A stretch of DNA of 64,000 bases from Lactobacillus sp. ESL0791 (GCF_029433255.1 NZ_JAQTHU010000001.1:1-64000), one strand, 5' to 3'. Numbered from the stretch's first letter, positions 44,036 through 54,422 are shown. The notes: generated by a model not told the origin, from the sequence alone. Numbers and translations are program-made.

Positions 44036-45721
44036 ATGGATTTATCACTTGTTATTGTTGCCGTCGCTGCCTTTTTGACGCCAACATTGCTGGCTCGGTT
44101 GAAAGTGTCGCTAATCCCATCAACCGTTGCAGAAATTATTGTGGGCGTAATTTTGGGAAAAAGTTGTTTTAATATTATTCATATTAACTCAGTTTTGAAC
44201 ACTTTAAGTACGTTAGGAACAATTATGTTATTGTTTTTGAGTGGAATGGAAATCGATTTTTCACTATTTAAGAAGAATAAGCCGACGACGGCTTTAGCTG
44301 CTAAAAAGGCGGAAAAAATGACAAAACAATCGCCGCTGAAAATTGCAATTATTGCTTATTCATTAACAATTGCTACTTCTGTTGTTCTGGGTATTCTTTT
44401 TAAGATCTGCAGTTTGTTTTCAGATATTTTCTTATCAGTAATTTTGTTTGCAACGGTTTCGCTCGTCTTTTTGGCTGCAGCATTTTTGCTGGCCCGTTTC
44501 CGTAACTTTTTTAATGTATTTGGTAAGTTAACCAAGTCAACAACTCAGCTGGACATGCGGTTTGCATTTTTGGTAATCGTAATTTTGGTTGTGTTAGCAA
44601 TGTCGGTGGGGGCTGAAAATATTCTCGGTGCCTTTCTTGCCGGAATTGTGATCAAATTATTGGAACCTGAAGAAGTGACTCAGGAAAAGCTGAACGCGAT
44701 TGGCTATGGCTTTTTAATTCCCTTTTTCTTCATTTTAACGGGGGTTAAGCTTGATTTAGGTGCATTGCTTGGTTCGCGGGCAACGTTAATGCTGATCCCG
44801 CTTTTATTACTTGCTTTTTTATTAGCAAAATTACCGGCATATTTTAGCTTTAAAAAATTATTTTCAAAGCGGAATTCTTTGGCCGGGACTTTTCTGGTTG
44901 AAACGACCATGACGCTAGTTATTTCTGGTGTTGCGGTTGCCCAAAATATCCATGCCTTGAGCAGCCAGCAGGGCGGGGCTCTGACTTTGGCAGCGGTTTT
45001 GACCTGTTTATTTGGGCCGATGCTGTTTAAGCAGTTATACCAACCGCAGGATGAGCAGGTCCCGAAAACGATTGTTCACATTATCGGGACAACGGTGGCA
45101 TCGGTTGAAACTTATCATCAATTGCCACGAGATTGGTATGATACGAAGCTCTACACCCGGCATGAACAAAATTATCGTACTTACAAAAATTCTGCTCCTG
45201 TAACCTTTTTGGAGACAATGGAACCGCTAAAACTAATTGAATGGGGTATTTTTGACACAGATATTTTAGTAATTACTGATTTACGTTCGAAGATAAACTA
45301 CAGTTTAGCAATTGCTGCGAAAAAATATGGTGTTGAACGTGTTTTGGTCAGAATGGATAACCCAGACCCTGATGAGGTCGGGGTAATGGAAGAGGAGCTG
45401 AAAAATTTAGGAATTGAATACTTCAATACCTTTGATACAAGTATTGGCGTTTTTCGGACCGCAATTGAGGCACCACAGGTTTTACGATTTATCACTTCTT
45501 CTAAGTCAAGTTTGTTTGAGGTGACGATGACCAATGACCGCTTTAACGGCAGCCTGCTGTCTGATTTGCCTGAGATAGATCAAGTAGTAATTAGTAAAAT
45601 TGTGCGCGACGGCAAGTTTGTTGATCCGCATGATGATACGCGTTTGGCAACTAATGATCATTTAATTATGGCTGGTTCCCGAGAAGTTGTTTCTCGTTTA
45701 CGATTATTATTAGATAACTAG
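44036..45721 (+). CDS. Monovalent cation:proton antiporter (CPA2 family) with TrkA domain
   Basis: A 561-residue antiporter with about 12 membrane segments (residues 1-375) and the CPA2 features LLFLSGMEID and LGAFLAGIVIKL, followed by a cytosolic regulatory part with a degenerate RCK/TrkA-N domain (VVAS-type, about 350-460) and a TrkA-C domain (about 480-560). It exchanges K+ or Na+ for H+ and is likely gated by a ligand on the C-terminal domain. It is followed by a shared terminator. Confidence 0.88.
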   Translation: MDLSLVIVAVAAFLTPTLLARLKVSLIPSTVAEIIVGVILGKSCFNIIHINSVLNTLSTLGTIMLLFLSGMEIDFSLFKKNKPTTALAAKKAEKMTKQSPLKIAIIAYSLTIATSVVLGILFKICSLFSDIFLSVILFATVSLVFLAAAFLLARFRNFFNVFGKLTKSTTQLDMRFAFLVIVILVVLAMSVGAENILGAFLAGIVIKLLEPEEVTQEKLNAIGYGFLIPFFFILTGVKLDLGALLGSRATLMLIPLLLLAFLLAKLPAYFSFKKLFSKRNSLAGTFLVETTMTLVISGVAVAQNIHALSSQQGGALTLAAVLTCLFGPMLFKQLYQPQDEQVPKTIVHIIGTTVASVETYHQLPRDWYDTKLYTRHEQNYRTYKNSAPVTFLETMEPLKLIEWGIFDTDILVITDLRSKINYSLAIAAKKYGVERVLVRMDNPDPDEVGVMEEELKNLGIEYFNTFDTSIGVFRTAIEAPQVLRFITSSKSSLFEVTMTNDRFNGSLLSDLPEIDQVVISKIVRDGKFVDPHDDTRLATNDHLIMAGSREVVSRLRLLLDN

Positions 45722-45744
45722 TTTTTGATTTTTAATAAGAATAG

Positions 45745-45778
45745 AAGGGGCAACTATGAAAAGCTGCTCCTTTTTTTC
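45745..45778. terminator. Bidirectional terminator after the antiporter gene
   Basis: AAGGGGCA and TGCTCCTT pair with one G-U, with A and T runs on either side. Confidence 0.7.
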
Positions 45779-45787
45779 TGAATTAAT

Positions 45788-45985
45788 CTAGCCACCAATG
45801 AATGCAATTAACAGACAAATAATGATTGCCAAAACAAGAAGCGGTAATAGTAGGTGAATAAAAAAGACGAAGCCAATAACAACTAGGAATAGATAAACAA
45901 AAATCTTGATAAGTCCAAAGCCTAGTTTGATAAAAAGCCATAATAAGAAGAATACTAATAAGAACGTGAGAAAAAGCGTCAACAT
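45788..45985 (-). CDS. Small hydrophobic membrane protein
   Basis: A 65-residue protein that is almost wholly hydrophobic, with two or three helices (LTLFLTFLLVFFLLWLF; FVYLFLVVIGFVFFIHLLL). GGAGGTG lies 8 bases before the ATG at 45985, which makes it a convincing gene. No family is recognised. It could be a membrane-stress or transporter accessory peptide. It ends at the shared terminator. Confidence 0.7.
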   Translation of the reverse strand: MLTLFLTFLLVFFLLWLFIKLGFGLIKIFVYLFLVVIGFVFFIHLLLPLLVLAIIICLLIAFIGG

Positions 45986-46138
45986 AAATAGTTCACCTCC
46001 ATGATAGTAAATATTATAACTTAATTAAGGACAAGGCAGGTAAAAGTAGGGCGATTTTTGAAAAACTAAATAAAATTGGTTAATTTTGCCAAGCATAACT
46101 GCTATAATTTATTTCCATGTCAATGTACGAAAGAAAAA

Positions 46139-46154
46139 TATTTCCTAGGAAATA
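46139..46154. other. Noc-site-like palindrome (variant)
   Basis: TATTTCCTAGGAAATA is a perfect palindrome and differs from the Noc site ATTTCCCGGGAAAT by its two central bases (CG to TA). It lies 17 bases before the yjjG-like start, so it could instead be an operator. Confidence 0.4.
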
Positions 46155-46170
46155 ATGGAGGGGTCATTTA

Positions 46171-46875
46171 ATGCGTTATCGCCAAATAATTTTTGATGTT
46201 GATGATACTTTGATTGATTTTTATGCTACGGAAAGCTTTGCTTTGCGCGGCTTATTTGCAGCACACCAATGGAAGCTGACTACTGCTTTACAGCGCAAAT
46301 ATCATTCTTATAACCAGGGATTATGGCGAAGACTCGAACAGGGTGAAATTAATTATGAACAGTTGAGTGAGATGACATTTCATAATTTTATTAAAGATAA
46401 TTTGGGGCTAGAGGTTGATGGCTTAAAAATGATGGATGAGTATCGCTCATATTTTGGTCAGGCACATAAATTGCTCCCGGGTGTAAAAGACACCCTGCAG
46501 TTTGCCAAGAAAAATAATTACCAATTAGCCGTTTTGAGCAATGGTGAAAAGCATATGCAAAGGCAACGTCTTGAATTGGCTGGAATTAAGGATTATTTTT
46601 CGCTAATTATTACTTCCGAGGAAGCTGGGCATTCAAAACCAGATTCACAGATTTTTGATTATTTTTTTAGTCAAACCGATATTGGTCCGTTTCAAACGAT
46701 CTTTTTTGGCGATGGTTTAAAGTCAGATATTTTGGGGGCAACACGCTATGGCTTCGATAGTATTTGGTATAATCACCGTCACCGTGTAAATGATTTGCAC
46801 TTACATCCGTTATTTGAGGTTGATAATTACTCGCAGCTTGTTGCAATTATGAAAAATAATTTTAATAAATTTTAA
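46171..46875 (+). CDS. HAD-superfamily nucleotidase, YjjG family
   Basis: A 234-residue HAD phosphatase with motif I FDVDDTLIDF, motif II LSNG, motif III HSKPD and motif IV FFGDGLKSDILGA, in the YjjG arrangement with a helical cap. YjjG dephosphorylates non-canonical pyrimidine nucleotides. GGAGGGG precedes the ATG. Monocistronic. Confidence 0.9.
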   Translation: MRYRQIIFDVDDTLIDFYATESFALRGLFAAHQWKLTTALQRKYHSYNQGLWRRLEQGEINYEQLSEMTFHNFIKDNLGLEVDGLKMMDEYRSYFGQAHKLLPGVKDTLQFAKKNNYQLAVLSNGEKHMQRQRLELAGIKDYFSLIITSEEAGHSKPDSQIFDYFFSQTDIGPFQTIFFGDGLKSDILGATRYGFDSIWYNHRHRVNDLHLHPLFEVDNYSQLVAIMKNNFNKF

Positions 46876-46952
46876 TTTATAAACGCATAGCAGTAGAATG
46901 AAGTAGGGCCAATTATTTATAATAAAAGATAATTATATAAGGAGGAAATATA

Positions 46953-47810
46953 ATGACACTGAATTCTTTAAATGATACTTACCGGCTTAACAATGGAGTT
47001 GATATCCCGGTTATTGGTTTTGGAACATGGCAGACACCTGATGGTGAAGTTGCGCGCGATTCGGTTTTAACGGCGATTAAAGCAGGTTACCGTTTGATTG
47101 ACACTGCTGCTGCTTACGGTAATGAACAAAGTGTAGGGGAGGGGATTAAGAAAAGCGGTATTAACCGGCATGATTTATTTGTAACGACTAAGTTATGGAA
47201 TACAGATCACGGATATCAAAACACCAAAAAGGCAATTGATACAAGCCTTAGTAACCTTGGTCTTGATTATCTTGACTTGTACTTAATCCATTGGCCTAGT
47301 CCGACTGCGACACGTGCTCATTGGGCAGAACTAAACGCTGAGAGCTGGCAGGCAATGGAAGAAGCTGTTAAAGCTGGTAAAATTCGGGCAATTGGTGTTT
47401 CCAATTTTAGAAAAAAACATCTTGATGAATTATTAAAAACGGCTGAAATTAAACCGGCAGTCAATCAAAACTACTTGAATCCAAGTGATATGCAAACCGC
47501 TTTAACTTCCTACAATGATAAGCTGAGCATTCTTAATGAGGCGTACAGTCCATTGGGAACTGGCGGTTTGCTGCAGGATCATACTGTAGAAAAAATAGCA
47601 CAAGCATACGGTAAAAGCTCGGCGCAGCTTTTAATTCGCTGGTCTTTGCAACATGGTTTTCTGCCATTACCTAAGTCAGTTCATCCGGATTATATCAAGG
47701 CTAATGCTGAAGTTTTTGACTTTGAAATTTCGCCTGCAGATATGAAACTGCTTGATGGCTTGCATGGTGTAGGCAAACTAGCCAAGGATCCTGATGAGGC
47801 TAATTTCTAA
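46953..47810 (+). CDS. Aldo/keto reductase (2,5-diketo-gluconate reductase type)
   Basis: A 285-residue AKR with signature GFGTWQTPDGEVARDSV, catalytic Asp and Tyr in LIDTAAAYGNE, Lys in VTTKLW and His in LIHWP. It is closer to the YvgN/DkgA type than the other AKR at 41427. AAGGAGG precedes the ATG. Its end comes 29 bases before the proC start. Confidence 0.92.
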   Translation: MTLNSLNDTYRLNNGVDIPVIGFGTWQTPDGEVARDSVLTAIKAGYRLIDTAAAYGNEQSVGEGIKKSGINRHDLFVTTKLWNTDHGYQNTKKAIDTSLSNLGLDYLDLYLIHWPSPTATRAHWAELNAESWQAMEEAVKAGKIRAIGVSNFRKKHLDELLKTAEIKPAVNQNYLNPSDMQTALTSYNDKLSILNEAYSPLGTGGLLQDHTVEKIAQAYGKSSAQLLIRWSLQHGFLPLPKSVHPDYIKANAEVFDFEISPADMKLLDGLHGVGKLAKDPDEANF

Positions 47811-47838
47811 TTTTTATACTATAATGAGGAGAGCAAAA

Positions 47839-48603
47839 ATGAAAATTGGTTTTATTGGGACGGGCAAAATTGGGACGTCCATAATTAAAGGTCTTTTACA
47901 GGCTCAAATTGCCAGTAAAGATATTTATGTATTGAATAGTGGCCATGAATCTGCAAAAATGACTGCACAAAAATATAATTTAACGTTTGTAAACAATTAT
48001 GCTGATTTTAATGGTTGTGCCGTTGTAATTGTTGCTGTTGGTGGTCCCGCTACAACTAAAATCTTGCTAGCGTTAGGACAAAAGTATCAGGGAATCATGC
48101 TGTCAACTGGCGGCGGTGACCTTACGGAAATTAATCAAAAGACATCTGCGAGTGTGCATTTTGCACAAATTGTTCCGAATACACCGGTGCAAGTGGGTGA
48201 AGGAATTACCGCGATTAGTTTTATTCCAAATGAAAAACCGGAAGTAATTAAACAAGTTAAGACGATTTTTTCTAAAATGGGTGATGTTTACGTTGTTCCT
48301 GAGGAAATGCTCGGAATCTATGGAACGATAGCTGGCTGTACACCAGCTTATGTTGATTTAATGATTGAAGCACTCAGCGATGCAGCGGTTCAGAATGGTG
48401 TTAAGCGTGCGGAATCGTACCAGATAATTGAACAGATGCTATTAGGAACAGCTGAATTGGCATTAACTAATAAAAAGTTGCCTGAAGAATTAAAAGATGA
48501 GGTGACTACTCCTGGTGGATCAACAATCAGGGGTGTTACTAAGCTTGAAGAAGCGGGTTTTAGAAATGCTTTGATTCAAGCTGTTAATGCATCAGCTAAT
48601 TAA
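47839..48603 (+). CDS. proC: Pyrroline-5-carboxylate reductase
   Basis: A 254-residue enzyme for the last step of proline synthesis. The Rossmann motif GFIGTGKIGTSIIKGLL opens the protein and the family signature TPGGSTIRG lies near the end. The ATG at 47839 follows GAGGAG; the longer frame from 47794 overlaps the AKR gene and is not needed. The gene sits without other proline genes and ends at a very strong hairpin. Confidence 0.9.
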   Translation: MKIGFIGTGKIGTSIIKGLLQAQIASKDIYVLNSGHESAKMTAQKYNLTFVNNYADFNGCAVVIVAVGGPATTKILLALGQKYQGIMLSTGGGDLTEINQKTSASVHFAQIVPNTPVQVGEGITAISFIPNEKPEVIKQVKTIFSKMGDVYVVPEEMLGIYGTIAGCTPAYVDLMIEALSDAAVQNGVKRAESYQIIEQMLLGTAELALTNKKLPEELKDEVTTPGGSTIRGVTKLEEAGFRNALIQAVNASAN

Positions 48604-48608
48604 GAGAC

Positions 48609-48644
48609 AAAAAAAGAATGTTTCATATGAAACATTCTTTTTTT
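48609..48644. terminator. Terminator after proC containing parS-like core (candidate site 3)
   Basis: AAAAAAAGAATGTTTCAT and ATGAAACATTCTTTTTTT form a perfect stem, and the centre reads TGTTTCATATGAAACA (48619-48634), two bases off the parS consensus. It ends both proC and, in reverse, the PTS gene. The parS likeness may be chance. Confidence 0.8.
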
Positions 48645-48658
48645 GCTTTGAACCACTA

Positions 48659-50596
48659 TTAAATCGTTCCTGGGCGCTTTGCTTTTTCTACTTTATTGCC
48701 CATCGTCATTTTATCATCATAACCCCAGAACCAGGTAATAACAAAGGCAACAACAATTGCAACTGCACTAGCAAGTAGGAATGCATAGAAGCTACTAAGA
48801 TCACTAGGATTCTTAGGATTGAAGAAACTTGAAAAGCCGATCAAACCACCTGTGAAGCCAAACATGGTTCCGTGCATTAATCCAGTAATTAGGCCGCCAA
48901 AAGCAGCACCGATTGAACCAGATATGAAGACCTTCTTATATCTTAGATTAACACCATAAATAGCGGGCTCGGTTACCCCACAGAAGGCACTGATCATTGC
49001 GGCAAAACCTAATTCTTTAATATCTGCCTTTTTTGATTTGATTGCAACAGCCAAAACGGCCGCACCTTGAGAAATCATTGTTGAACAGATAATTGCGTTA
49101 ATTGCACTTTGCCCCGTACTTGCAATTTGCTGGGCAACCAACGGAACCACACCCCAGTGAAAGCCAAAGATAACCAAAACTTGGTAAAGGCCGCCGATGA
49201 TGAAACCGCCAAGCCAACCTGAGACAGAAACCAGCCAGTTAATGAAGACAGCAATTCCGTTGGCAATTCCTTGAATAATTGGTCCTGTGATGACTAATGT
49301 GATCGTTGAAACTACCAAGACGGTGATTAACGGAACAAAAATCATTTGTAGATAGGTTGGTAAAACTTTCTTTAACCATTTTTCCAACTTAAAGGCCAAC
49401 CAAGCTGCCAAAATCATTGGAAAGATTGAATAGGTATAGTTCAAAAACTGAAAATTTAGTCCAGCCAAGTTGAACATTACCTTGCCAGCTTTACCCCAGG
49501 CAATTAGCTGGGGCATAGTAATGACACCGCCGATGACAGCGGCAATAATTGGGTCACTGCCGAGACGTTTAGCGGCACTGAAGCCAACCCAGATAGGCAG
49601 GAAGTAAAATGCTGAATCTGCCATCGCACTAACTGTAATATATGGAACACTGTTAACATTAAGCAAGGAACCAAGCTGCGGCAGAGTGAGCAAAGCAAGG
49701 ATGCCCTTGATAATTCCCGATGCCGCAATGACACCGATGACTGGACTCATTGAACCGGTTATAAAACCGATCAGGTTATTTAGTGCTCTTGTAAAAGGAT
49801 TTTTACCAGTATTTTGATTGCCTTCTTGGCTTGCGGCCGTCTCATCTAATTCAGGAAGTTGCTTAATCAGTTCGTCATATAAATTAGCTACCCCATCGCC
49901 AATAACAACTTGATATTGACCGGAAGCATGCATTACGTCAAGGATACCACGCTGATTTTTCAATACGTCATCATCAGCTTTAGCTTCGTCTTTTAAGTAA
50001 AAACGCAGCCGCGTTATACAGTGAATCACATTTTTAATATTTTCTTTGCCGCCCACATTTTTGATGATAAAAGCAGCTAAATCAGGATTAGATAATTTTT
50101 TAGCTGAAGTCTTTTCCGAATTAGCAGCCTTAAGATAAGCAGTGGCGACAGAGTTTCCCGCCTTAGTCTCACCTTCAGTCACATCTACTCCGGCAATTTT
50201 GTCATTTGAATTGGTAATAACGGTAATAATCGTTGGATCCAGCTTGGATTGCTTAACCATATCAAGATCCATCACTGCAATTCGTTGACCTGCTGTGACG
50301 GTATCACCATTTTTTATGTTAATTGCAAATGGCTTACCTTTAAGTTCAACGGTATCAATTCCCATATGAACTAATACCTCAAGCCCTTCGTTAGTTTTAA
50401 GTCCAATTGCATGCTTTGTTGCAGCAATAGTCACGATTTTACCGGTAACTGGTGCTACAATTTCACCACTTGAAGGTATTAAACCGAACCCCTGGCCCAT
50501 TGTTCCTTTGCTGAAAACGGGATCATTAATGCTGCTTAGGGCAACAACTTGACCGTTAGCAGGAGCCAAAAGAGAAGCCTTATTATTGTTTGCCAT
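48659..50596 (-). CDS. treB: PTS trehalose-type transporter, fused IIA-IIB-IIC
   Basis: A 645-residue PTS permease with an unusual-order fusion: glucose-type IIA first (about 1-165; catalytic His in LEVLVHMGIDTV), then IIB (about 175-255; Cys in NVIHCITRLRF), then the ten-segment IIC (about 270-640). Its neighbours TreR and phosphotrehalase point to trehalose, giving trehalose-6-phosphate. AAGGAGGAC precedes the ATG on the minus strand. It is divergent from treR with a tre operator between them. Confidence 0.9.
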   Translation of the reverse strand: MANNNKASLLAPANGQVVALSSINDPVFSKGTMGQGFGLIPSSGEIVAPVTGKIVTIAATKHAIGLKTNEGLEVLVHMGIDTVELKGKPFAINIKNGDTVTAGQRIAVMDLDMVKQSKLDPTIITVITNSNDKIAGVDVTEGETKAGNSVATAYLKAANSEKTSAKKLSNPDLAAFIIKNVGGKENIKNVIHCITRLRFYLKDEAKADDDVLKNQRGILDVMHASGQYQVVIGDGVANLYDELIKQLPELDETAASQEGNQNTGKNPFTRALNNLIGFITGSMSPVIGVIAASGIIKGILALLTLPQLGSLLNVNSVPYITVSAMADSAFYFLPIWVGFSAAKRLGSDPIIAAVIGGVITMPQLIAWGKAGKVMFNLAGLNFQFLNYTYSIFPMILAAWLAFKLEKWLKKVLPTYLQMIFVPLITVLVVSTITLVITGPIIQGIANGIAVFINWLVSVSGWLGGFIIGGLYQVLVIFGFHWGVVPLVAQQIASTGQSAINAIICSTMISQGAAVLAVAIKSKKADIKELGFAAMISAFCGVTEPAIYGVNLRYKKVFISGSIGAAFGGLITGLMHGTMFGFTGGLIGFSSFFNPKNPSDLSSFYAFLLASAVAIVVAFVITWFWGYDDKMTMGNKVEKAKRPGTI

Positions 50597-50658
50597 ATTG
50601 TCCTCCTTTTCTACAATGCATTTGCATTTTTACTAAGTAATACAATAATATTATCATA

Positions 50659-50672
50659 CTTGTCTATACAAG
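50659..50672. promoter_or_regulatory. TreR operator
   Basis: CTTGTCTATACAAG matches the TreR site type TTGTATATACAA apart from one base and lies between the divergent treB and treR genes. A second partial copy CTTGTATGTACC lies near 50726, overlapping the treR promoter. Confidence 0.65.
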
Positions 50673-50721
50673 CTGTCAATAATTTGTTTACTGATATTTT
50701 TAGCAATTTAAATAAAAGTAG

Positions 50722-50751
50722 TTTACTTGTATGTACCGAAGTAGGTATAAT
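50722..50751 (+). promoter_or_regulatory. Promoter of treR-treC
   Basis: TTTACT (50722) and TATAAT (50746), 18 bases apart, sit 27 bases before the treR ATG, with an operator-like sequence in the spacer. Confidence 0.55.
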
Positions 50752-50777
50752 AAAGAAAATTGATGAAAGGAATTTCA

Positions 50778-51500
50778 ATGGAATCTAAATCTGATCTGAT
50801 TGCACAAGATATTACTGCTAAAATTAGACATCAACAGTTTAAGATTAATTCATTTTTGCCAAGCGAAAGTGAGCTGACTATTTTGTATGGGACTTCACGT
50901 GAAACGGTTAGAAAAGCATTAGACCAGCTCAATTCTTTAGGCGTAATTCAAAAAATTCGCGGCAAAGGTTCAATGGTGTTAAATCTGGAAAAATATTCTT
51001 TTCCCGTTTCAGGAATTTCAAGCTTTGCTGAGCTAAGTCAAGCAATGGGAATGAGAACCGAAACTATTGTTTTAACTTTGAAAAAAATGAAGTCCTTACC
51101 AGCACTTTTTCAAGAGAAATTTCCTGAAGAAAAAGAGCAAAAGGGAATTTATATTGAACGTTTACGAATAATTAATGGGAAAGCAGAAATTCTTGATTGT
51201 GATTTCTTATTTACACCACCGATTACTGAATTACCGCTTGAAGCCGCGCAGACTTCAATTTATAGTTATCTCGAAAATAAAAAGGGCTTAGAAGTTTCAT
51301 ATGCTACAAAAGCAATTACGGTTGAGAAGATTGGCAAGCAATTGCAAAATAAACTCGGCATAGAAGGTAATTCAGCAGTTTTGGTAGCTAGCCATAATTT
51401 TTTGAGCGATGCAACTTTGTTTCAGCTTACTTTGTCCTATCATGATCCGCAAAAATTTAAATTTGTGGATTTTGCTCGTAGACAGAGAATCAAACCCTAA
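50778..51500 (+). CDS. treR: Trehalose operon repressor TreR (GntR/UTRA family)
   Basis: A 240-residue regulator with an N-terminal GntR winged helix (LPSESELTILYGTSRETVRKALDQL) and a C-terminal UTRA ligand domain (about 75-235) that binds trehalose-6-phosphate. The ATG at 50778 has AAAGGA upstream; a frame from TTG 50760 is open but lacks a site. It likely represses both treB and its own operon with treC, which begins 11 bases after it. Confidence 0.88.
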   Translation: MESKSDLIAQDITAKIRHQQFKINSFLPSESELTILYGTSRETVRKALDQLNSLGVIQKIRGKGSMVLNLEKYSFPVSGISSFAELSQAMGMRTETIVLTLKKMKSLPALFQEKFPEEKEQKGIYIERLRIINGKAEILDCDFLFTPPITELPLEAAQTSIYSYLENKKGLEVSYATKAITVEKIGKQLQNKLGIEGNSAVLVASHNFLSDATLFQLTLSYHDPQKFKFVDFARRQRIKP

Positions 51501-51511
51501 GGGAGCAGCTA

Positions 51512-53179
51512 ATGGTTAATTTAGGCAAAAAAGTAATTTATCAAATTTATCCTAAATCTTTTTATGATTCTAACAATGACGGTATTGGAGATATTCAGGG
51601 AATTATTCAAAAAATTGATTATATAAAAAAACTCAATGTTGATATGATTTGGTTTAATCCTTTTTTTGTTTCACCACAGAATGATAATGGCTACGATATT
51701 GCTAATTATTATCAAATTGATCCGCTTTTTGGTACAATGGCAGATTTTGATGAGCTAGTTTCCAAATTGAAGGAAATTAATGTTGGTGTGATGCTTGATA
51801 TGGTTTTCAATCATTGTTCAACTAGCAATGAATGGTTTCAAAGGGCTTTAGCTGGCGATGAAAAATACCGTAAATTTTTTTATTTACGTAAAGCAAAGCC
51901 TGATGGCAGCTTGCCGACTAATTGGCAAAGTAAGTTTGGGGGCCCAGCTTGGGCAAAATTTGGTGATACTGATTATTATTACCTGCATCTTTACGATCCC
52001 AGTCAAGCAGATCTTAATTGGCATAATCCAGAAGTCAGACAAGAAGTTTATAAAGTAGTTAATTTTTGGCGAGCTAAAGGAGTTCGGGGCTTTAGGTTTG
52101 ACGTGATTAACGTTATTGGCAAAGCTGACAAGTTAGTTGATTCAACCGATCCAGTGCAAGAAAAGAGTTTGTATACTGATACGCCAATCGTTCATCAGTA
52201 TTTAAAAGAATTAAATGCGGCAAGTTTTGGAAAGGATTTTGATAGTATAACTGTTGGCGAGATGTCATCTACCACGATTAAAAATTCAATTAAATACTCC
52301 AAACCTAGTGAACATGAATTATCAATGGTTTTTAATTTTCATCATTTAAAAGTTGATTATAAAAATGGTGAAAAATGGTCTAAGATGCCGTTTGATTTTA
52401 TGAAATTAAAAAATTTGTTTGCTGATTGGCAAGAAAAAATGGATCAAGGTGGCGGCTGGAATGCACTCTTTTGGAATAATCATGATCAGCCTATGGCTCT
52501 CAACCGCTTTGGTGATCCTGGTAAGTACCGTATAAAATCTGCTGAAATGCTTGCTACTGCAATTCATTTAATGCGTGGTACACCATATATTTATATGGGT
52601 GAAGAAATTGGAATGATTGATCCTGATTATTCTTCAATTAATAATTATGTTGATGTAGAAAGCTTAAATGCTTTTAATAAACTGAAAAAACAAGGAATGT
52701 CGGATGAAGGGGCTTTGGCAATTGTTAAAGCCAAGTCGCGTGATAATTCGCGAACGCCAATGCATTGGGACTCTGACCAATATGCGGGTTTTAGCAAAGT
52801 AAAGCCGTGGCTGATGCCGAGAAAGCAGATGCAAATCAATGTCTGTAAAGAGCTAACCCAAGGAGAAATTTTTAATTACTATCAAAAATTGATTAGGATC
52901 CGAAAACATGAGGATTTGATTTCTGATGGGCATATCAAAATGTTTTTAAAAAATGATCCACAAATTTTGGCTTATGAGCGATTTAATCTTGATAGTACTA
53001 GTAAAATATTAGTTTTTACTAATTTTTATGGTCAAGAACATAAGATCCAAATACCAACTGCTTATGTGGATCAGCCGTATTCCATCTTGATTAGCAATTA
53101 CCAAAGAGTAGCAGGTAATTTGCAACCTTCATTAATTTTTAAGCCATATGAAGCTCTTGCTATAAAGCTAAAGCCATAA
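51512..53179 (+). CDS. treC: Alpha,alpha-phosphotrehalase (GH13)
   Basis: Hydrolyses trehalose-6-phosphate to glucose and glucose-6-phosphate in the cytosol. The 555-residue GH13 enzyme shows the four conserved regions: DMVFNHCS, GFRFDVINV (nucleophile Asp), the acid EMSS and NNHDQP. The typical opening is VIYQIYPKSFYDSNNDGIGDIQG. GGGAG precedes the ATG. It is co-transcribed with treR. Trehalose use links to osmotic and freezing tolerance. Confidence 0.9.
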   Translation: MVNLGKKVIYQIYPKSFYDSNNDGIGDIQGIIQKIDYIKKLNVDMIWFNPFFVSPQNDNGYDIANYYQIDPLFGTMADFDELVSKLKEINVGVMLDMVFNHCSTSNEWFQRALAGDEKYRKFFYLRKAKPDGSLPTNWQSKFGGPAWAKFGDTDYYYLHLYDPSQADLNWHNPEVRQEVYKVVNFWRAKGVRGFRFDVINVIGKADKLVDSTDPVQEKSLYTDTPIVHQYLKELNAASFGKDFDSITVGEMSSTTIKNSIKYSKPSEHELSMVFNFHHLKVDYKNGEKWSKMPFDFMKLKNLFADWQEKMDQGGGWNALFWNNHDQPMALNRFGDPGKYRIKSAEMLATAIHLMRGTPYIYMGEEIGMIDPDYSSINNYVDVESLNAFNKLKKQGMSDEGALAIVKAKSRDNSRTPMHWDSDQYAGFSKVKPWLMPRKQMQINVCKELTQGEIFNYYQKLIRIRKHEDLISDGHIKMFLKNDPQILAYERFNLDSTSKILVFTNFYGQEHKIQIPTAYVDQPYSILISNYQRVAGNLQPSLIFKPYEALAIKLKP

Positions 53180-53197
53180 TATAGGATTTTAATTGAA

Positions 53198-53213
53198 TAT
53201 TTCCCGGGAAATA
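53198..53213. other. Candidate Noc-binding site 2
   Basis: TATTTCCCGGGAAATA is a perfect palindrome containing the exact Noc sequence ATTTCCCGGGAAAT. It lies between treC and the terminator shared with ldhD. Confidence 0.65.
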
Positions 53214-53247
53214 AAAAAGAAGTTGAGGAAAACTCAACTTCTTTTTT
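53213..53247. terminator. Bidirectional terminator between treC and ldhD
   Basis: AAAAAAGAAGTTGAG, a GAAAA loop, CTCAACTTCTTTTTT. The stem is perfect, with T-runs on both strands. Confidence 0.9.
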
Positions 53248-53260
53248 ATATTAGATTCAT

Positions 53261-54310
<1,050 letters not shown>

Positions 54311-54422
54311 CTATTATACACTTGTGTAAGTGAGACATAAATATAAAAATAATTTAAAACGTTTTCTTTTTTAAAACGCTTTAAAATTGGGTTAAATTAG
54401 GTTTCCATATAGGTGAAAATAA

